From assembly GCA_022495005.1 (NCBI GenBank), contig JAGYXB010000963.1, positions 1 to 64,000 on the forward strand: a stretch of DNA of 64,000 nucleotides, given 5' to 3'. Numbering within the stretch: position 1 is the first letter of the stretch; each line of letters begins with the position of its first letter. The stretch comes from Rhyacophila brunnea (lineage: Eukaryota > Arthropoda > Insecta > Trichoptera > Rhyacophilidae). Under the pieces are notes generated by a model that was not told the DNA's origin, searched no databases, and worked only from the letters and a program-made list of their open reading frames with translations. The position numbers and the translations under genes are program-made. Below are positions 1-11,156 of this stretch, one piece after another.

Positions 1-1
1 A

Positions 2-115
<114 letters not shown>

Positions 116-2690
116 TATATTTGCTTATTAAAATTCTTGGTCATCGCAATCGCAATAGCTTTAAATAAACATTGTATACTGATAAACTACCATAACAGAA
201 TGAGCAGTAAATACAATAAACTATAATTTTTCAAAAAGTCATGTTCGATAACCCGTACGTAAAAAGCTGTCGAGGATTACTTTGTGGCCTAGAACATTTA
301 TACTAAATATAACATATATACGATACCCAGTCCTGGTGAAGACGCAAAGGCGCTAAATTCTAAACCAGCCCTGTCCCTAGACTAGATTGAGAACCTCTGC
401 TTTAGGCTAGCTCAGCACGGAATCGGAGAGGGTCGTCAAGTAAGAGTTCTAAACGACACTTGTGAACACACCATAGCAATACTGCGATGTAATGGTTTAG
501 AAATGCCTCCTAATATTATGATGACTTCAGACTCTAATGGATATATTATTTATTTAATTTAAAAGTATTTCACGGTTGCTACGTGAAACGTCAAAGAACA
601 GCTGGTGATCTAGATTCAATGTCACCGAGCTTAAGAGCCGTATTGATGCTCTTGTAATATAGATCGCGGATCCATTTAAATTAAAAGTCTTAGTAGTTAT
701 TGTTTAATTATTTATTTAATTATTCTTTAATAAAATTAATTATTATTAATTAATTTTTATTAGATATCTTAACACTTACATTTTATTTTACAAATAAATT
801 GAAAATATTTATTTATTATAAACTTATTTTAGACCACTTAATATTATTCATATATCTACTTATATTTATTTATTTAATTACATATTACGTCACACAAATT
901 CATGAGGTGAGAGTCACTGTCCTCATAGATTGACGACTATTGATCTGAGTATATTAGTCTTCGATGAGGTATTGGAAACCAACTGCCATCCGCAGCTGAT
1001 GATGAGTGACGTCATCGTAAGATGATGCAATTGTTTACATCGAACGCGGGATAATCGACACAATTTACCCTTAAATGCCTTTCGAACTCTAATCGTGTCA
1101 AGGGCTTTCTCACGGAAAACAAATAAATGCATTGAATGCAGCACTATTTACCCGGTTAAATCTCGACTTTTCTTCCCGGGTGAATATTTTCAACTTTTTG
1201 TTCGCAGAGGAATCGACACGACATTCCTTTGCAATCCCATTCAGCCAATCGTACGCTATACAAATGTCATCATTTCTACTGAAGATTTTACATTGCCCAA
1301 AAAGTTTTAAAAAAATCTTATAAAATGTAAACTTGATTAAGGATACCATCTTATTATTGCATATTATTTTAATGTCATAATATTTACTATTAAAATTTAG
1401 TTTATTAAGTTTTCTCTAATGCGTAAAAAAGATTTTTGACTAATTCATTGTTTTAATATATTTTATATTTAGTTTTAAAAAACATCGATTTTTTTCAAAA
1501 ATATAAATGCATACCTATAACTTGAAATCCTTTTTATTTACTTATACCAAATCGAGCTTCAATACTGGAACCAGAGTTGAATAAGATTTGATACTATTAG
1601 GATCGGTCATGGTCAAAGGAGTATACGTATTATAATACATACACTATAATGTATTATTATTGAAGTAACTGAATTGACAGCAAAGTTGTCAATGAGTCAG
1701 TGTGTGAAAAAAATTTTGTTGACCTGTCTGATGAATGTTTGCTGGGGCAAATGTTGTTAAATGGTCAAGCCGTATGTATACATACATTTAGTAATACTGA
1801 CAAAGTGCACAATCATTGACTCTCCAAACATCAACCTAAGAATAATGATATAGAGAGCGTATTTTTTTCGACAAAATGAAGCCGTGTTTCTTACGTATAA
1901 CGGACAGTAAAATATCAATTTTATAATTATAAACATAACTATGAAACGATATACCATCGTATTGCTTCTCAGTACGGCTACCAAATTTAAATATGTATAA
2001 ATTATGGAATATATAATATAATTTACGTGATTTTACGAAACATTAATTTTATTATATACCTACACACGTCATATTGTATCAAAATGTCAGTGGTAGCAAT
2101 CGGCGATTGCCAGCTATTCTGCTAGGCCTAGCAGCCTGAGGTAGTATCAGGCGACATTCTGAAAGCCAGACTCCAGATTAAACTAGGTACGCATATGACC
2201 TCAAATATTTATATTGGTAGTGATGACTTGCAAATCGTAAAACTGACAAATCAGCGAAATGTCAAACTGTCAGAAGGGAATGAAAATCCATCCCGAAGGG
2301 AAACAATAGTGCCGTCTTTGCATAATTCACAATTTTATTAAAATCCAACAGCATGTCATTATGACGCCAAGCTGTCTGCAAAACCTAGCGAGATAGATTG
2401 GCGAGAGCCAGCTGCTCAGCTAGTAATTATAAATAATATCGTCTAGTCCTAGTGTTTACTGTGGAATGTAAATATACCTAAGAGGAAACCATTTTGGATA
2501 AAGCCACGGATAGTGTCCATACACACTCAAATAAAAGAGTCACATCTGATATTTTGATCTCAAACATTTTGAGTTCGCTCCACCATTATATGATCGTATT
2601 TCAACTGATGCGGTGCCCAAAAAATCGACCCACTCTCAGGCCGGTTTCTAACCTAAGCAATTATAGATATTATAATAATTGTGTCACTAG
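116..2690. other. Intergenic DNA between ZnfA and ZnfB, no gene seen
   Basis: AT-rich DNA with no coding exon that I can support. The first 200 bp are decayed 3' flank of ZnfA. Around 1590-1620 there is a short piece like the 3' end of the tRNA-derived SINE found elsewhere in the window. A perfect 16 bp palindrome, ctgctaggcctagcag, lies at 2119-2134. The small open frames here lack splice context or protein-like composition. Confidence 0.5.
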
Positions 2691-2920
2691 ATTTCAAAAT
2701 CAGCCAAGTCCATAATAGATGAATAGGAGGAAAACAGCTTTTTGTTTTCTCAAATACACAGTCATAAGGGTGAAAGTTTATATTATTTCGAGTATAGAAT
2801 AATATATAAAATTAATAAATTTCACATTTTGATAATGCAGAAATGTTAGAAAGCAGTAGCTCTTCAGCAATTCACAAAAAATAAAAAATACCTAAAGGTG
2901 GACTTGGCTGATTTTGAAAT
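2691..2920. mobile_element. MITE with perfect 22 bp terminal inverted repeats
   Basis: The 22 bases at 2691-2712 (beginning atttcaaaatcagccaag) are the exact reverse complement of 2899-2920. The interior is AT-rich and non-coding. No clear target duplication was found. This fits a short non-autonomous DNA transposon of unknown superfamily. Confidence 0.65.
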
Positions 2921-3171
2921 GCAGCGACACATTTTTAACATAACATTCGAAAAGACCCGGGAAGTACGCAATACGAAACCTAGGTACTGCCTTTTTACAA
3001 AATTACAGCTATAATATTATGACCACTAAAATGTTCCCTTGAAAAGATCCCTTGCAGATGGTATTCGCGAACGAACTCTGTCATGCATCGAATATTGAAA
3101 AAAAAAATACTCGCGAGGCTCTACGAAGCGATAAGATATTGCATTTATCAATATTGAAGTCGAAGGTGTGT

Positions 3172-3495
3172 TAATACCTACAAATGTAATGCATATATCA
3201 ATGCTACATATTTTTTGGAAATCGATATTACCATCGGTTTTTGTGTGAAGGACTTGTCTGACTTTAACAGCTGATTAATAACAAGAATGTATATTATTTG
3301 TAAATAACATTGATAGTTAATATATTTGATTTGAGAATTTTGTATAAGTAATTCAATTTGAAACGAGAAAGGGCGAATCAATATGTCAAGCAATCTGGGA
3401 TCTGAATTTGACAGCTGAATAGTGGACCACTCGTTACTTGTGCAAAAAGATAATAATATATTATGCTCAGGCTTCATTAATCGAAAAATGGTGCT
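3172..3495 (+). repeat. Dispersed repeat family A, copy 1 (3' part)
   Basis: This is the 3' portion of a repeat that recurs at 17780-18300, 18690-19215, 58285-58610 and 60186-61025. It starts at acaaatgtaatgcata and ends near an aaatggtgctggg string, which in other copies is aaagatggcgctggg. It is non-coding and could be a SINE or a non-autonomous DNA element. Confidence 0.6.
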
Positions 3496-3539
3496 GGGTG
3501 TCTACTTACATATCTATTCACTTTCAATTTATTTCTGTC

Positions 3540-3654
3540 TACTATAGTTCGGTGTAAAGTATGGCAACACTTTACACCGAATGGTCGAGAATAGTCGAAT
3601 TCCATCATCGTGACAGCTTCTGTCACATCGCCCACATTACAAATTTACTTAAAC
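3540..3654 (+). promoter_or_regulatory. Putative promoter and 5' UTR of ZnfB
   Basis: It holds tactatagttcgg at 3540, the same motif seen upstream of ZnfC and ZnfF, and atggcaacact at 3561, related to the aagatggcarcact motif of the paralogs. The atggcaac octamer is the loop of a perfect inverted repeat (3548-3560 and 3569-3581, ttcggtgtaaagt and its complement). A cttctgtcacatcg block at 3617-3630 is also present before ZnfC. The transcription start is not known. Confidence 0.5.
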
Positions 3655-6600
3655 ATGGATTTAAAACGCGAGCCTGACAAAGAGGAGCAGCCTTGGTTTA
3701 ATGTGCCAATAATTGATCATACATACATCCCGGAAACCGACACCCGTGTAAAGCAAGAGAAAGCCGATGATTTTAAATGCAATTATGAGGTTAGTTTTAC
3801 AAACATTCCTGTGATTTACTTTGTCTAGACACGTATTATTGTAGTTACGCATGTTTCAATTTATATCTAAACCATTTAAACATTTACACACATGCTGTGT
3901 TTTTTGAAGTTATACTTCTTTAGGCACGTTTGGAAAGTCAGATCAGAGTGTATTTTTGGCGTGTGACATGTAACGCATAATTTATTTTTTCACACAAAAA
4001 AACACACTCGATTGGATTCGAACCACCGATTGTTGAACGCACACCATTACGCCACAGAATGATACTGCAATCGTGACGATTATACAGTATAATATTATAG
4101 TTTAGAATTGTTCCGTTGCCTAGGCAGCGAATTTATTATTGTCGGCATTTGCAATTCCTTACGTAAACAAACTATTCAACGTCACAGTGGCAGTTGTTAC
4201 TTTAAATAAAAACAAGGATAAATAATTATATAATTAAAGTGTATAGAAATAAACTAACGGCGTCCCAACAAGCGGTCCTTTTTCTCGAGTGTGTAATCTA
4301 ACAAGATAATTAAGAGCTAGTTGAAGAATCTAGTTTATCAAAAGTTTTGTTTTTGTTTTTGAAGTATAACTTCTAACGCGCGTACATAAGTACACACATC
4401 GATTTTTTGATGTAATGCATGCATTATTAAAGTATTTCGTAAATTATGCCAATAATAGCATGGCGTCTCACTGCTGTCATACACAAATCGTGTATTTCAC
4501 CATATTATAATATTTCAAAGCATATTATTCAACAATGATGTAGGTCCGTCGCTAAGGTGATAATAGGTATATTATGCTTCTTATGCACATTATTATGCTT
4601 CTCAATTTCATAATATATGAACCTTCTACATATGAACCTTGTAGAATCAATTGTTGTATCAGGAAGGAGCTCACACAAGAACAAGCAGCATCTATCATTA
4701 GGGAGACGGTAGATCACGACACTAACAGCGCAAGGTGGAAGTATCGTGCGTAACTGGGATCATCTACTGGTCACTGTTGTAGAGTTTAACAGCGCTCTAC
4801 ACAAAGATGATACTTACATCAATTCAGATATTCTGGTGAACGGATAATATGGAGATCCTCTTCCCGAGATTACTACCACAGAGGTGGAATATGCTATAAT
4901 GTGCATGAAGAGTGGGAAAGCCCCGGGAGAAGATGGGCTGACTATCGATGTTCTCAAACGGGCCGGGAGGACGGTGAGCGAAGTGCTCGCACGTCTGTTC
5001 ACGGTTTGTCTGCACGAAGAGAACATCCAGAGTCATGGAAAAATGCCTCCATTATTATTCTCCATAAGAAAGGAGACACTGAAGATCTGAAAAACTATCG
5101 ACCAATTAGTCTACTGCCAATTTTGTATAATGTTTTCACGAAAATACTCTCAAACCGTCTTGAAACAGTTCTAGACGAGAACCAACCAAGAGAGCAAGCC
5201 GGATTCAGATGAGGCTACAGTACTATGGATCATACACAGGTCGTCAGGGAAATCATAGAGCGCTACCAGGAATACAAACTGCCATTATATCTTGGTTTTA
5301 TAGACTATGAAAAGGGGTTTGCTTCCATCAAAAAATTCTAAATTATAGACGCCCTTAGCAACCAAGGAATTTCCAGAAGCTACATAAACATATTGAACAG
5401 TATATACAGTGATGCCACGGCATGCGTGAAACTCCACAAACGGTCGTGTAAATTCCCTATTAACAAAGGTGTCAGGCAAGGTGATACAATTTCACCTAAA
5501 CTATTCACCGCTACTCTTGAGGACTTATTTAGGAAACTTGATTGGGAGGAAAAAGGTGTTCCAATTAATGGGGAGTACCTCAGTCACTTGCGCTTTGCAG
5601 ATGATATTGTTATACTCTCACAAGACCCGAAAGACCTCCAAGGTAGAATGTAAGAACTCACGGATGTCAGTCAAACGGTCGGCCTAAAGATGAACGTCTC
5701 AAAGACAAACGTGATGAGGAACTGTTTTTCGAACCCTGCGATTACCTCTATTAATGGCACCCAACTCGAGCAAGTCAGCAGCTACATCTATCTCGGACAG
5801 CAGGTTCCCATAGACGGAAGCATGCACGATAAAATTGCTCGCAGAACAAGCTGGGATAGACTGAATTCGGACGTCTGAATAGTATCTTCAAGAATGACCT
5901 ACCATTATTTTTAAAGCGTAGGGTGTTCAACCAATGTGAGCTGCCCGTGCTCAAGTATGGCTGCGAGACGTGGACCCTCAACACGAGATGTCCAAAGGCT
6001 AAGAGTCGCAAAGCGAGGCAGGGAGAGGTGTATGTTGGGCATCACGCGAAAGGACCGTAAGAGAAACGAATGGGTTAGGAAGCAGACTAGAGTACGCGAT
6101 ATAATAGAGGTTGCCAAACATCTGAAATGGAGATGGGCGGGGCACATTTCTCGCCGAAAAGACAGCCGCTGTACAAATGCCGTCATCCAATGGTACCCAA
6201 GGGGCACGAACCGGCCGCAGGGTCGCCCTAAAAGCCGCTGGATTGACGAACTGATAAAGTTTGGCAGAAATACGTGGCAGCGAATGACACAGGACTGAGA
6301 GAGTTGGAAGAAGCTTGGGGAGGCCTTCATCCAGCAGTGGATTGACCCCGGCTGATGATGATGATATTACAATTTCAGTTGATCATATTATGACATTATG
6401 AAAGATTAACGTGGCGGCTGAAGTGCTTAACGGCCCACATGCCCAACGTAGGTCAAAATGGAGGTTTTATGGTATTTTCAAAGCATTAGAATGAACATTC
6501 CTTAAACGTTGTAGATAATCTATTTATATAATTTTGAAGCCTTATTATCCTTTATATTTCTTTTAAACATTTGATGACTGCATAAAGTATTTTTATTAAG

Positions 6601-9600
6601 TACATAAAATAGTATTCCTTTTATCCTCTTCATCTAATGTTTTAGAATATAGTCATATATCAGTACATCAATGTGCAGTGGTGTTAAGATTTTTTGGGTT
6701 TATTAATTTTTAAACGCATTTACAAAACCATTAGTAAAATAAAATAATGTTAGTATTATTATAGTGAAATATTCACAATAAACAATTATATTTATAATCT
6801 CTGTGATCCCAAATTTGACAAGAATTTGGCATTTTATTATTCAAAAAATGGGCATGATTACCACATTTCAAGATAATTCTAAAGATTCTGATTATAAGCT
6901 ATGTCTTTGACTATTAAAATGTGTTAAACATCCTACGAATAATGATTGTTTTATAATAATTATTGACCTAAGTATAAGGTAGTATTTTTTTTGAAATACA
7001 CCATTTCTATTGGAATTTCCAGTGGTTAAGCTACAACATATGGCCGTAGCCATATATTGACAAACTATAATTGAAGTAGGAAGTAAGATCATGTAAACGC
7101 GCGTATTTTAACATGTACCGTTAAAACAAAAACGATTTTTTTTCGGTTAGGCACATGTTTAAGCATGTGTTGTAACGCTATGTCGTCAGCAAAATGTAAT
7201 ACGTTTATTCAAGTTAAAAAAGAGTGACTTGATACTTGAAAATAAGTAGATCACAGTTACTGCATGTTTAATATAATATTTGATAAAATGTTTCTTTTAG
7301 TACCCTGCAGTGGGTGTAACTGACATAAAGTCGGAGACTAATTCTCTGCTTGTTGAGGTCAAGCGCGAGATTGTTGAGGATCCAATTCACCCATTAGATG
7401 ATGCAGATCCTCGACCCGGGTGCTCGTATTCAGATTACAAACCAGCTAATCAGGTATGTTCATTGTAAAGTCATATTTTCTTCTCTCAGTGGGATTTCTA
7501 AAAGGCTTACGAGGAAATTGAATCACATGTCCCTATTCTGGGTTAGCGTATTATCCATCTCATATTCGTTCAGTCTCGAATACCCTGTGAAGGTCTTAAA
7601 TGAAGATTTTGTGGTATCTTTAAGAGTGAAACCTGAATTTTCTTTAGAGTTTGTAGAACATTGGTAGATCTCGTTGTAGCTCGCTGACTTTTCTCATCTT
7701 AGAAATTTACACGAAACATATTAACAATTCATATTAACAAATTAACAAAACATATTAATATTCTATGATAATTATGGTAACAGTCCCACGATGGCCGACT
7801 GGCTTAAGCGTTAGGTTATAGTGTTGTGGTTTCCTGCTTCGAATCCTGGATCTGGCAAATACATACACATTGTTTTTCAATTTGTGTTTGGAGTCAGAGT
7901 ATGGACCTAATAGATTGAGGAAGTGGCTAACATCTATTTTTCGTAAAAAGTCTGAAGTGATTACAAAGACGAATGTAGACACATGTGATCCTCTAATGAT
8001 CGAACATGATGAAGTAGTAGTATGGTACTTGGGTAGTATTATATTGTGTGTGACCATAAAATATCAATTTTACGATGAGAAAAGACAACGAATCATAATG
8101 AGATATACATATTAAGTTCTACAAAGTTTATAGATAATTCAGGTTTACCACGCACGTTAAAGTGTATATAAATAAACGTTGCCTAGGCATCGAATTTAGT
8201 ATTGTCGGCCATTTGCAATCCTTTACGTAAACAAACCGTCAGCTGAATGCAGAATTATTCGAACTTAAATTTGAAATTTTTCAAGAGAGAGTTTTTTGAA
8301 ACCACTTACTGAAATTATTTATTATCTTTATAGATAAATGTACGCATCATATTTTAGGAAAATTATTGATGAGAAAATCAGTGCATACACTTGTCTATAT
8401 AAATAATAAATAACTGAAGTAGGCTGTTTCAAAAAAATCTTCCGCAAAATATTTCAAATGTGAGTTAGAATAGTTCTGCATTCAGCTGACGAAACGATTA
8501 AACGTCAGTGATAGTTGGTGCTTTAAAATTAAAAACAACTAGAAACCATTATAAAATAATAATTTACTAATAAATATAACTTTGTGTATAGTGTATAGAA
8601 ATAAACTAACGGCGTTCCAATAAGCGGTGCTTTTTCTTGAGTGTGTAATTAAGAATAACAAGATAATTAAGAGCTAGTCAAAGAATCTAGTTTATCACAA
8701 GTTTTGTTTTGTGACGCCAAAGAAGTATAACTTCTAACGTGCGTACATAAGTACACACACCGATTTTTTTATGCCATTTAATCCATTAATACAATTATTA
8801 TTATAATTATTTTATAGATTTCTACTCAGCGACAGGATACTGGCCGTAGCATTATCTGTGAGAGTACAAATATGCCCATCGCGGTTTTCGATGGAAACAT
8901 GAAAGGGGGTAATCCCAGTAAGAACACTAAATCTGCACTTAAAGGAATCGGAGATAAGAAAACACGTCATTCCGAGATAACTATAGATGAACAAAATATC
9001 AAACAAGAGTTACTGACAATGAATTCGTCGAAGGTGGTTCAAATTCAGTTGAAAAAACTAATACATTATCAGCAGAATTTTATTTGTAGTGTTTGTTACG
9101 ATATATTCAGATCCTCAAGTGCATTAAAGAAACATAACATTTCGTGTTTGACGACCAAAACGTTAAAATTAACCGATGATCTCAAAACAAATAAAAATTT
9201 ACATACTGGCCAAAAACCGTATCGATGTGATGTATGTTCTTTTCAGTGTTTGTTCGCCAGTATTCTCAAAACACACAAAATGACACATACTGGCGAAAAA
9301 CCATATCAATGCAAAGTTTGTTCATTTAAATTTTCGAACGTCTCTAATTTAAAAAGGCATACAAATATGCACACTGGTGGTGAAAAACCATTTTATTGCG
9401 ATGTGTGCTCAAAAAAATTCTCCCTCATTGCTAATCTCAAAAGGCATAAATTGACACATTCAGGTGAAAAACCATATCAATGCGATGTTTGCACATATAA
9501 ATGCAGGCACGCGAATGGTCTTAATCGGCATAAATTGACGCATACTGGTGAAAAACCATATTTTTGCGATGTTTGCTCAAAAAAGTTCTCGCTCATCGGT

Positions 9601-9897
9601 AATCTCAAAAAGCATAAGGTAACACATACTGATGAAAACCCATATCAATGTGATGTTTGTATATATAAATGCAGGCAGATGATAAGTCTCAAAAGGCATA
9701 AAATGATACATACCGGTGAATTCCCACATCACTGCGATATTTGCTCATTGAAATTCACTGAAATCGCTTATCTCAAAAAGCATAAACTAAAACATGCAAT
9801 TGAAAAACCTTATCAATGCGATGTTTGCACATATCAATGCAAGCAGGTGGTAAGTCTCAAAAGGCATACATTGAAACATACTCGTGAAAACCCATAG
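3655..9897 (+). CDS. ZnfB, C2H2 zinc-finger protein, 3 coding exons
   Basis: Predicted join 3655-3789, 7301-7453 and 8818-9897, all phase 0, about 455 residues. Donors are GAG|GTTAGT and CAG|GTATGT; acceptors are TTTTAG and TTATAG. Exon 1 begins M-D-L-K-R-E-P and carries V-K-Q-E. Exon 2 holds I-K-S-E, V-K-R-E-I-V-E-D and P-G-C-S-Y. Exon 3 starts I-S-T-Q, contains I-K-Q-E, a C2HC finger (C-x2-C-x12-H-x4-C) and eight C2H2 fingers. Fingers 3 to 8 form three copies of a two-finger unit. The linker before finger 3 has an extra Gly (T-G-G-E-K-P). It is probably a sequence-specific nuclear DNA-binding protein; the target is unknown. Unlike ZnfC and ZnfF it has no third N-terminal exon. A start at GTG 3610 is possible, but the conserved start is ATG 3655. 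Confidence 0.85.
3895..4425 (-). repeat. Repeat family C, tRNA-derived SINE-like element, copy 1
   Basis: On the minus strand a tRNA-like head at about 4011-4062 shows a B-box-type GGTTCGAATCC and an A-box-like GTGGCGTAATGG. The rest matches 35688-36235 (opposite orientation) and part of 8150-8775. Both ends carry gaagt-ta/at-acttc palindromes. It lies in intron 1 of ZnfB. Confidence 0.55.
4640..6366 (+). pseudogene. RTE-type LINE, degenerate reverse transcriptase region
   Basis: Fragments in shifting frames match non-LTR reverse transcriptase in order: K-A-P-G-E-D-G at 4920, H-K-K-G-D and K-N-Y-R-P-I-S-L-L-P near 5060-5120, G-V-R-Q-G-D-T-I-S-P near 5470, and the catalytic F-A-D-D motif near 5596. 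A C-terminal R-W-A-G-H region follows at about 6120-6160. Frameshifts and stops break it. The 5' end (ORF1 and endonuclease) is missing. The 3' end is a short (GAT)n tail at about 6352-6366, typical of RTE elements. It lies in intron 1 of ZnfB in sense orientation. Confidence 0.85.
6408..6800 (+). repeat. Repeat family H, copy 1
   Basis: About 400 bp starting cttaacggcccacatgccca, strongly similar along its whole length to 40635-41030. It is non-coding and AT-rich after the first 60 bp. No terminal repeats were recognised, so its class is unknown. It lies in intron 1 of ZnfB; the second copy is just upstream of ZnfD. Confidence 0.6.
7785..8012 (+). repeat. tRNA-derived SINE, copy 1
   Basis: The head resembles tRNA: A-box-like tggcttaagcg, then B-box-like cttcgaatcctgg, followed by the family body with atggacctaatag. 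It lies in intron 2 of ZnfB. The flanks aattatggtaacag on the left and gtgtgaccataaaatatcaa on the right also flank the copy at 20003-20230 in intron 2 of ZnfC, so this insertion predates the gene duplication. Confidence 0.75.
8150..8775 (-). repeat. Repeat family C, copy 2 (split by a MITE)
   Basis: It matches the second half of the copy at 3895-4425, from the gttgcctaggca string through aacttctaacg to cgtacataagtacacac. It is interrupted by the inverted-repeat element at 8237-8488. Confidence 0.6.
8237..8488. mobile_element. MITE family D, copy 1
   Basis: Terminal inverted repeats begin gtcagctgaatgcagaa and end with its complement, about 23 bp with one or two mismatches. A second copy lies at 39725-39964. 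This copy is inserted inside repeat family C, and an aaac string on both sides may be its target duplication. Confidence 0.75.
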
Positions 9898-11156
9898 CAT
9901 TGCGATGTTTGCTTATTAAAATTATTGGACATCGCTTATCTCAAGAAGCATACAAAATACATACTGTCAAGATGAATGAAGAGAATGATCTTAAATGCAA
10001 TAATCAATAATATCTCAGAACGTCGTGTCCGCTTATTCGTACGTAACAGCTGTTGAGGATTACGTTTGGCCGTGAACATTTATATGAAATATAACATGTT
10101 GTCATGTTCATTTATAAACATGACTAACTAATCCAGTCGCTGACTGGCAACATTATCAATCATCTATGACCAAGTTGGACGAATGTCATGTCACGGGCTA
10201 AAAGCCTACACATGGGAAATGAGTCACTTAATAGGGACTCATACAGATTAGGTCAATTACGAATAGTGATTTGTTCGGACAGATTAGGTCAATTGTGTCT
10301 TTTGTGTTTCGCGTCCTCACACCCTCGTTTCTGTCTATACTGCGCTCTCACTTTCGCAGATCTAGTTCGCGGCGAACGACAAAATGTAGTTCGCCTGGCA
10401 ACGTGGCCTCACACCCTCGTTTTTTCATATACTGCACGAACTAGACAAACTGCATAAGCGCCGGCGCGAACATGATTTGAAGCGTTATCTGGAATGGGAG
10501 AACTATCATATGCCAGCGCTCCATTGGCGAGTCAAAAGTCCAAGGACAATAAATCGTCCGACTTGTATATGCTTTGCTACTGATCAACGAACGAATAAAA
10601 AAGTCGAGCTGTCAAAAGTTGCGATTATCGTAATGTCTTCCGATAATCCTACAATTTTGTGTTATTTATATGTAGACTTGTATAAAATAATAGAGCAATG
10701 AAAACAACACAAGTTTTACGTTTTCTTTTATGAATTTCATAAATACAAAAAAATAATAATTGATAAATCTCTCATTTTCTAATGTGTAAATTAACAAATT
10801 AATCAATAAAAGTATTTAAAACAATTAACGAATTTTTTTTTCGGCCCGAATGATCGCGTATTAATGTCAAATCGAATTTGCATAGTGATCGACGGGCGAA
10901 GTCCGGCAACTCGGAGAGTAAAATATCAAACATGTTTGAAATCAACGAGCCTGGTCTGCGGATTAAAAAGTCCGCAGATCTGGGGTGCTCCACGCCAAAA
11001 AAATGTCCGAAGACTGTAAATCGTCTCACTTCCGTGCCAATGGAGCGCCGGCATTAGTACCGACTGCTGACCGAGAAGGACGTCCCAATGAAGCCCCCGC
11101 CATCGGCTACCGAAGGCCAATATTAGTATCCACCATATTTTTTTATCAGTACTGAT
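9898..11156. other. 3' flank of ZnfB and intergenic DNA
   Basis: From 9898 to about 9950 the frame would continue as one more finger (C-D-V-C then L-K-K-H) had TAG 9895-9897 not intervened. The flank to 10100 matches that of ZnfA. A GC-richer block at 10150-10470 repeats cctcacaccctcgttt twice and gattaggtcaatt twice. The box atgccagcgctccattgg at 10508 recurs inverted near 11030-11056. No gene is supported. Confidence 0.5.

Noticed and set aside
5936..6298. 120-codon open frame as an independent gene
   Set aside because: It encodes the post-RT region of the RTE LINE, continuous with the reverse transcriptase remnants upstream.
10188..10457. 89-codon open frame in a GC-richer block
   Set aside because: It consists of internally repeated non-coding sequence, has no family resemblance, no splice context and no paralog.
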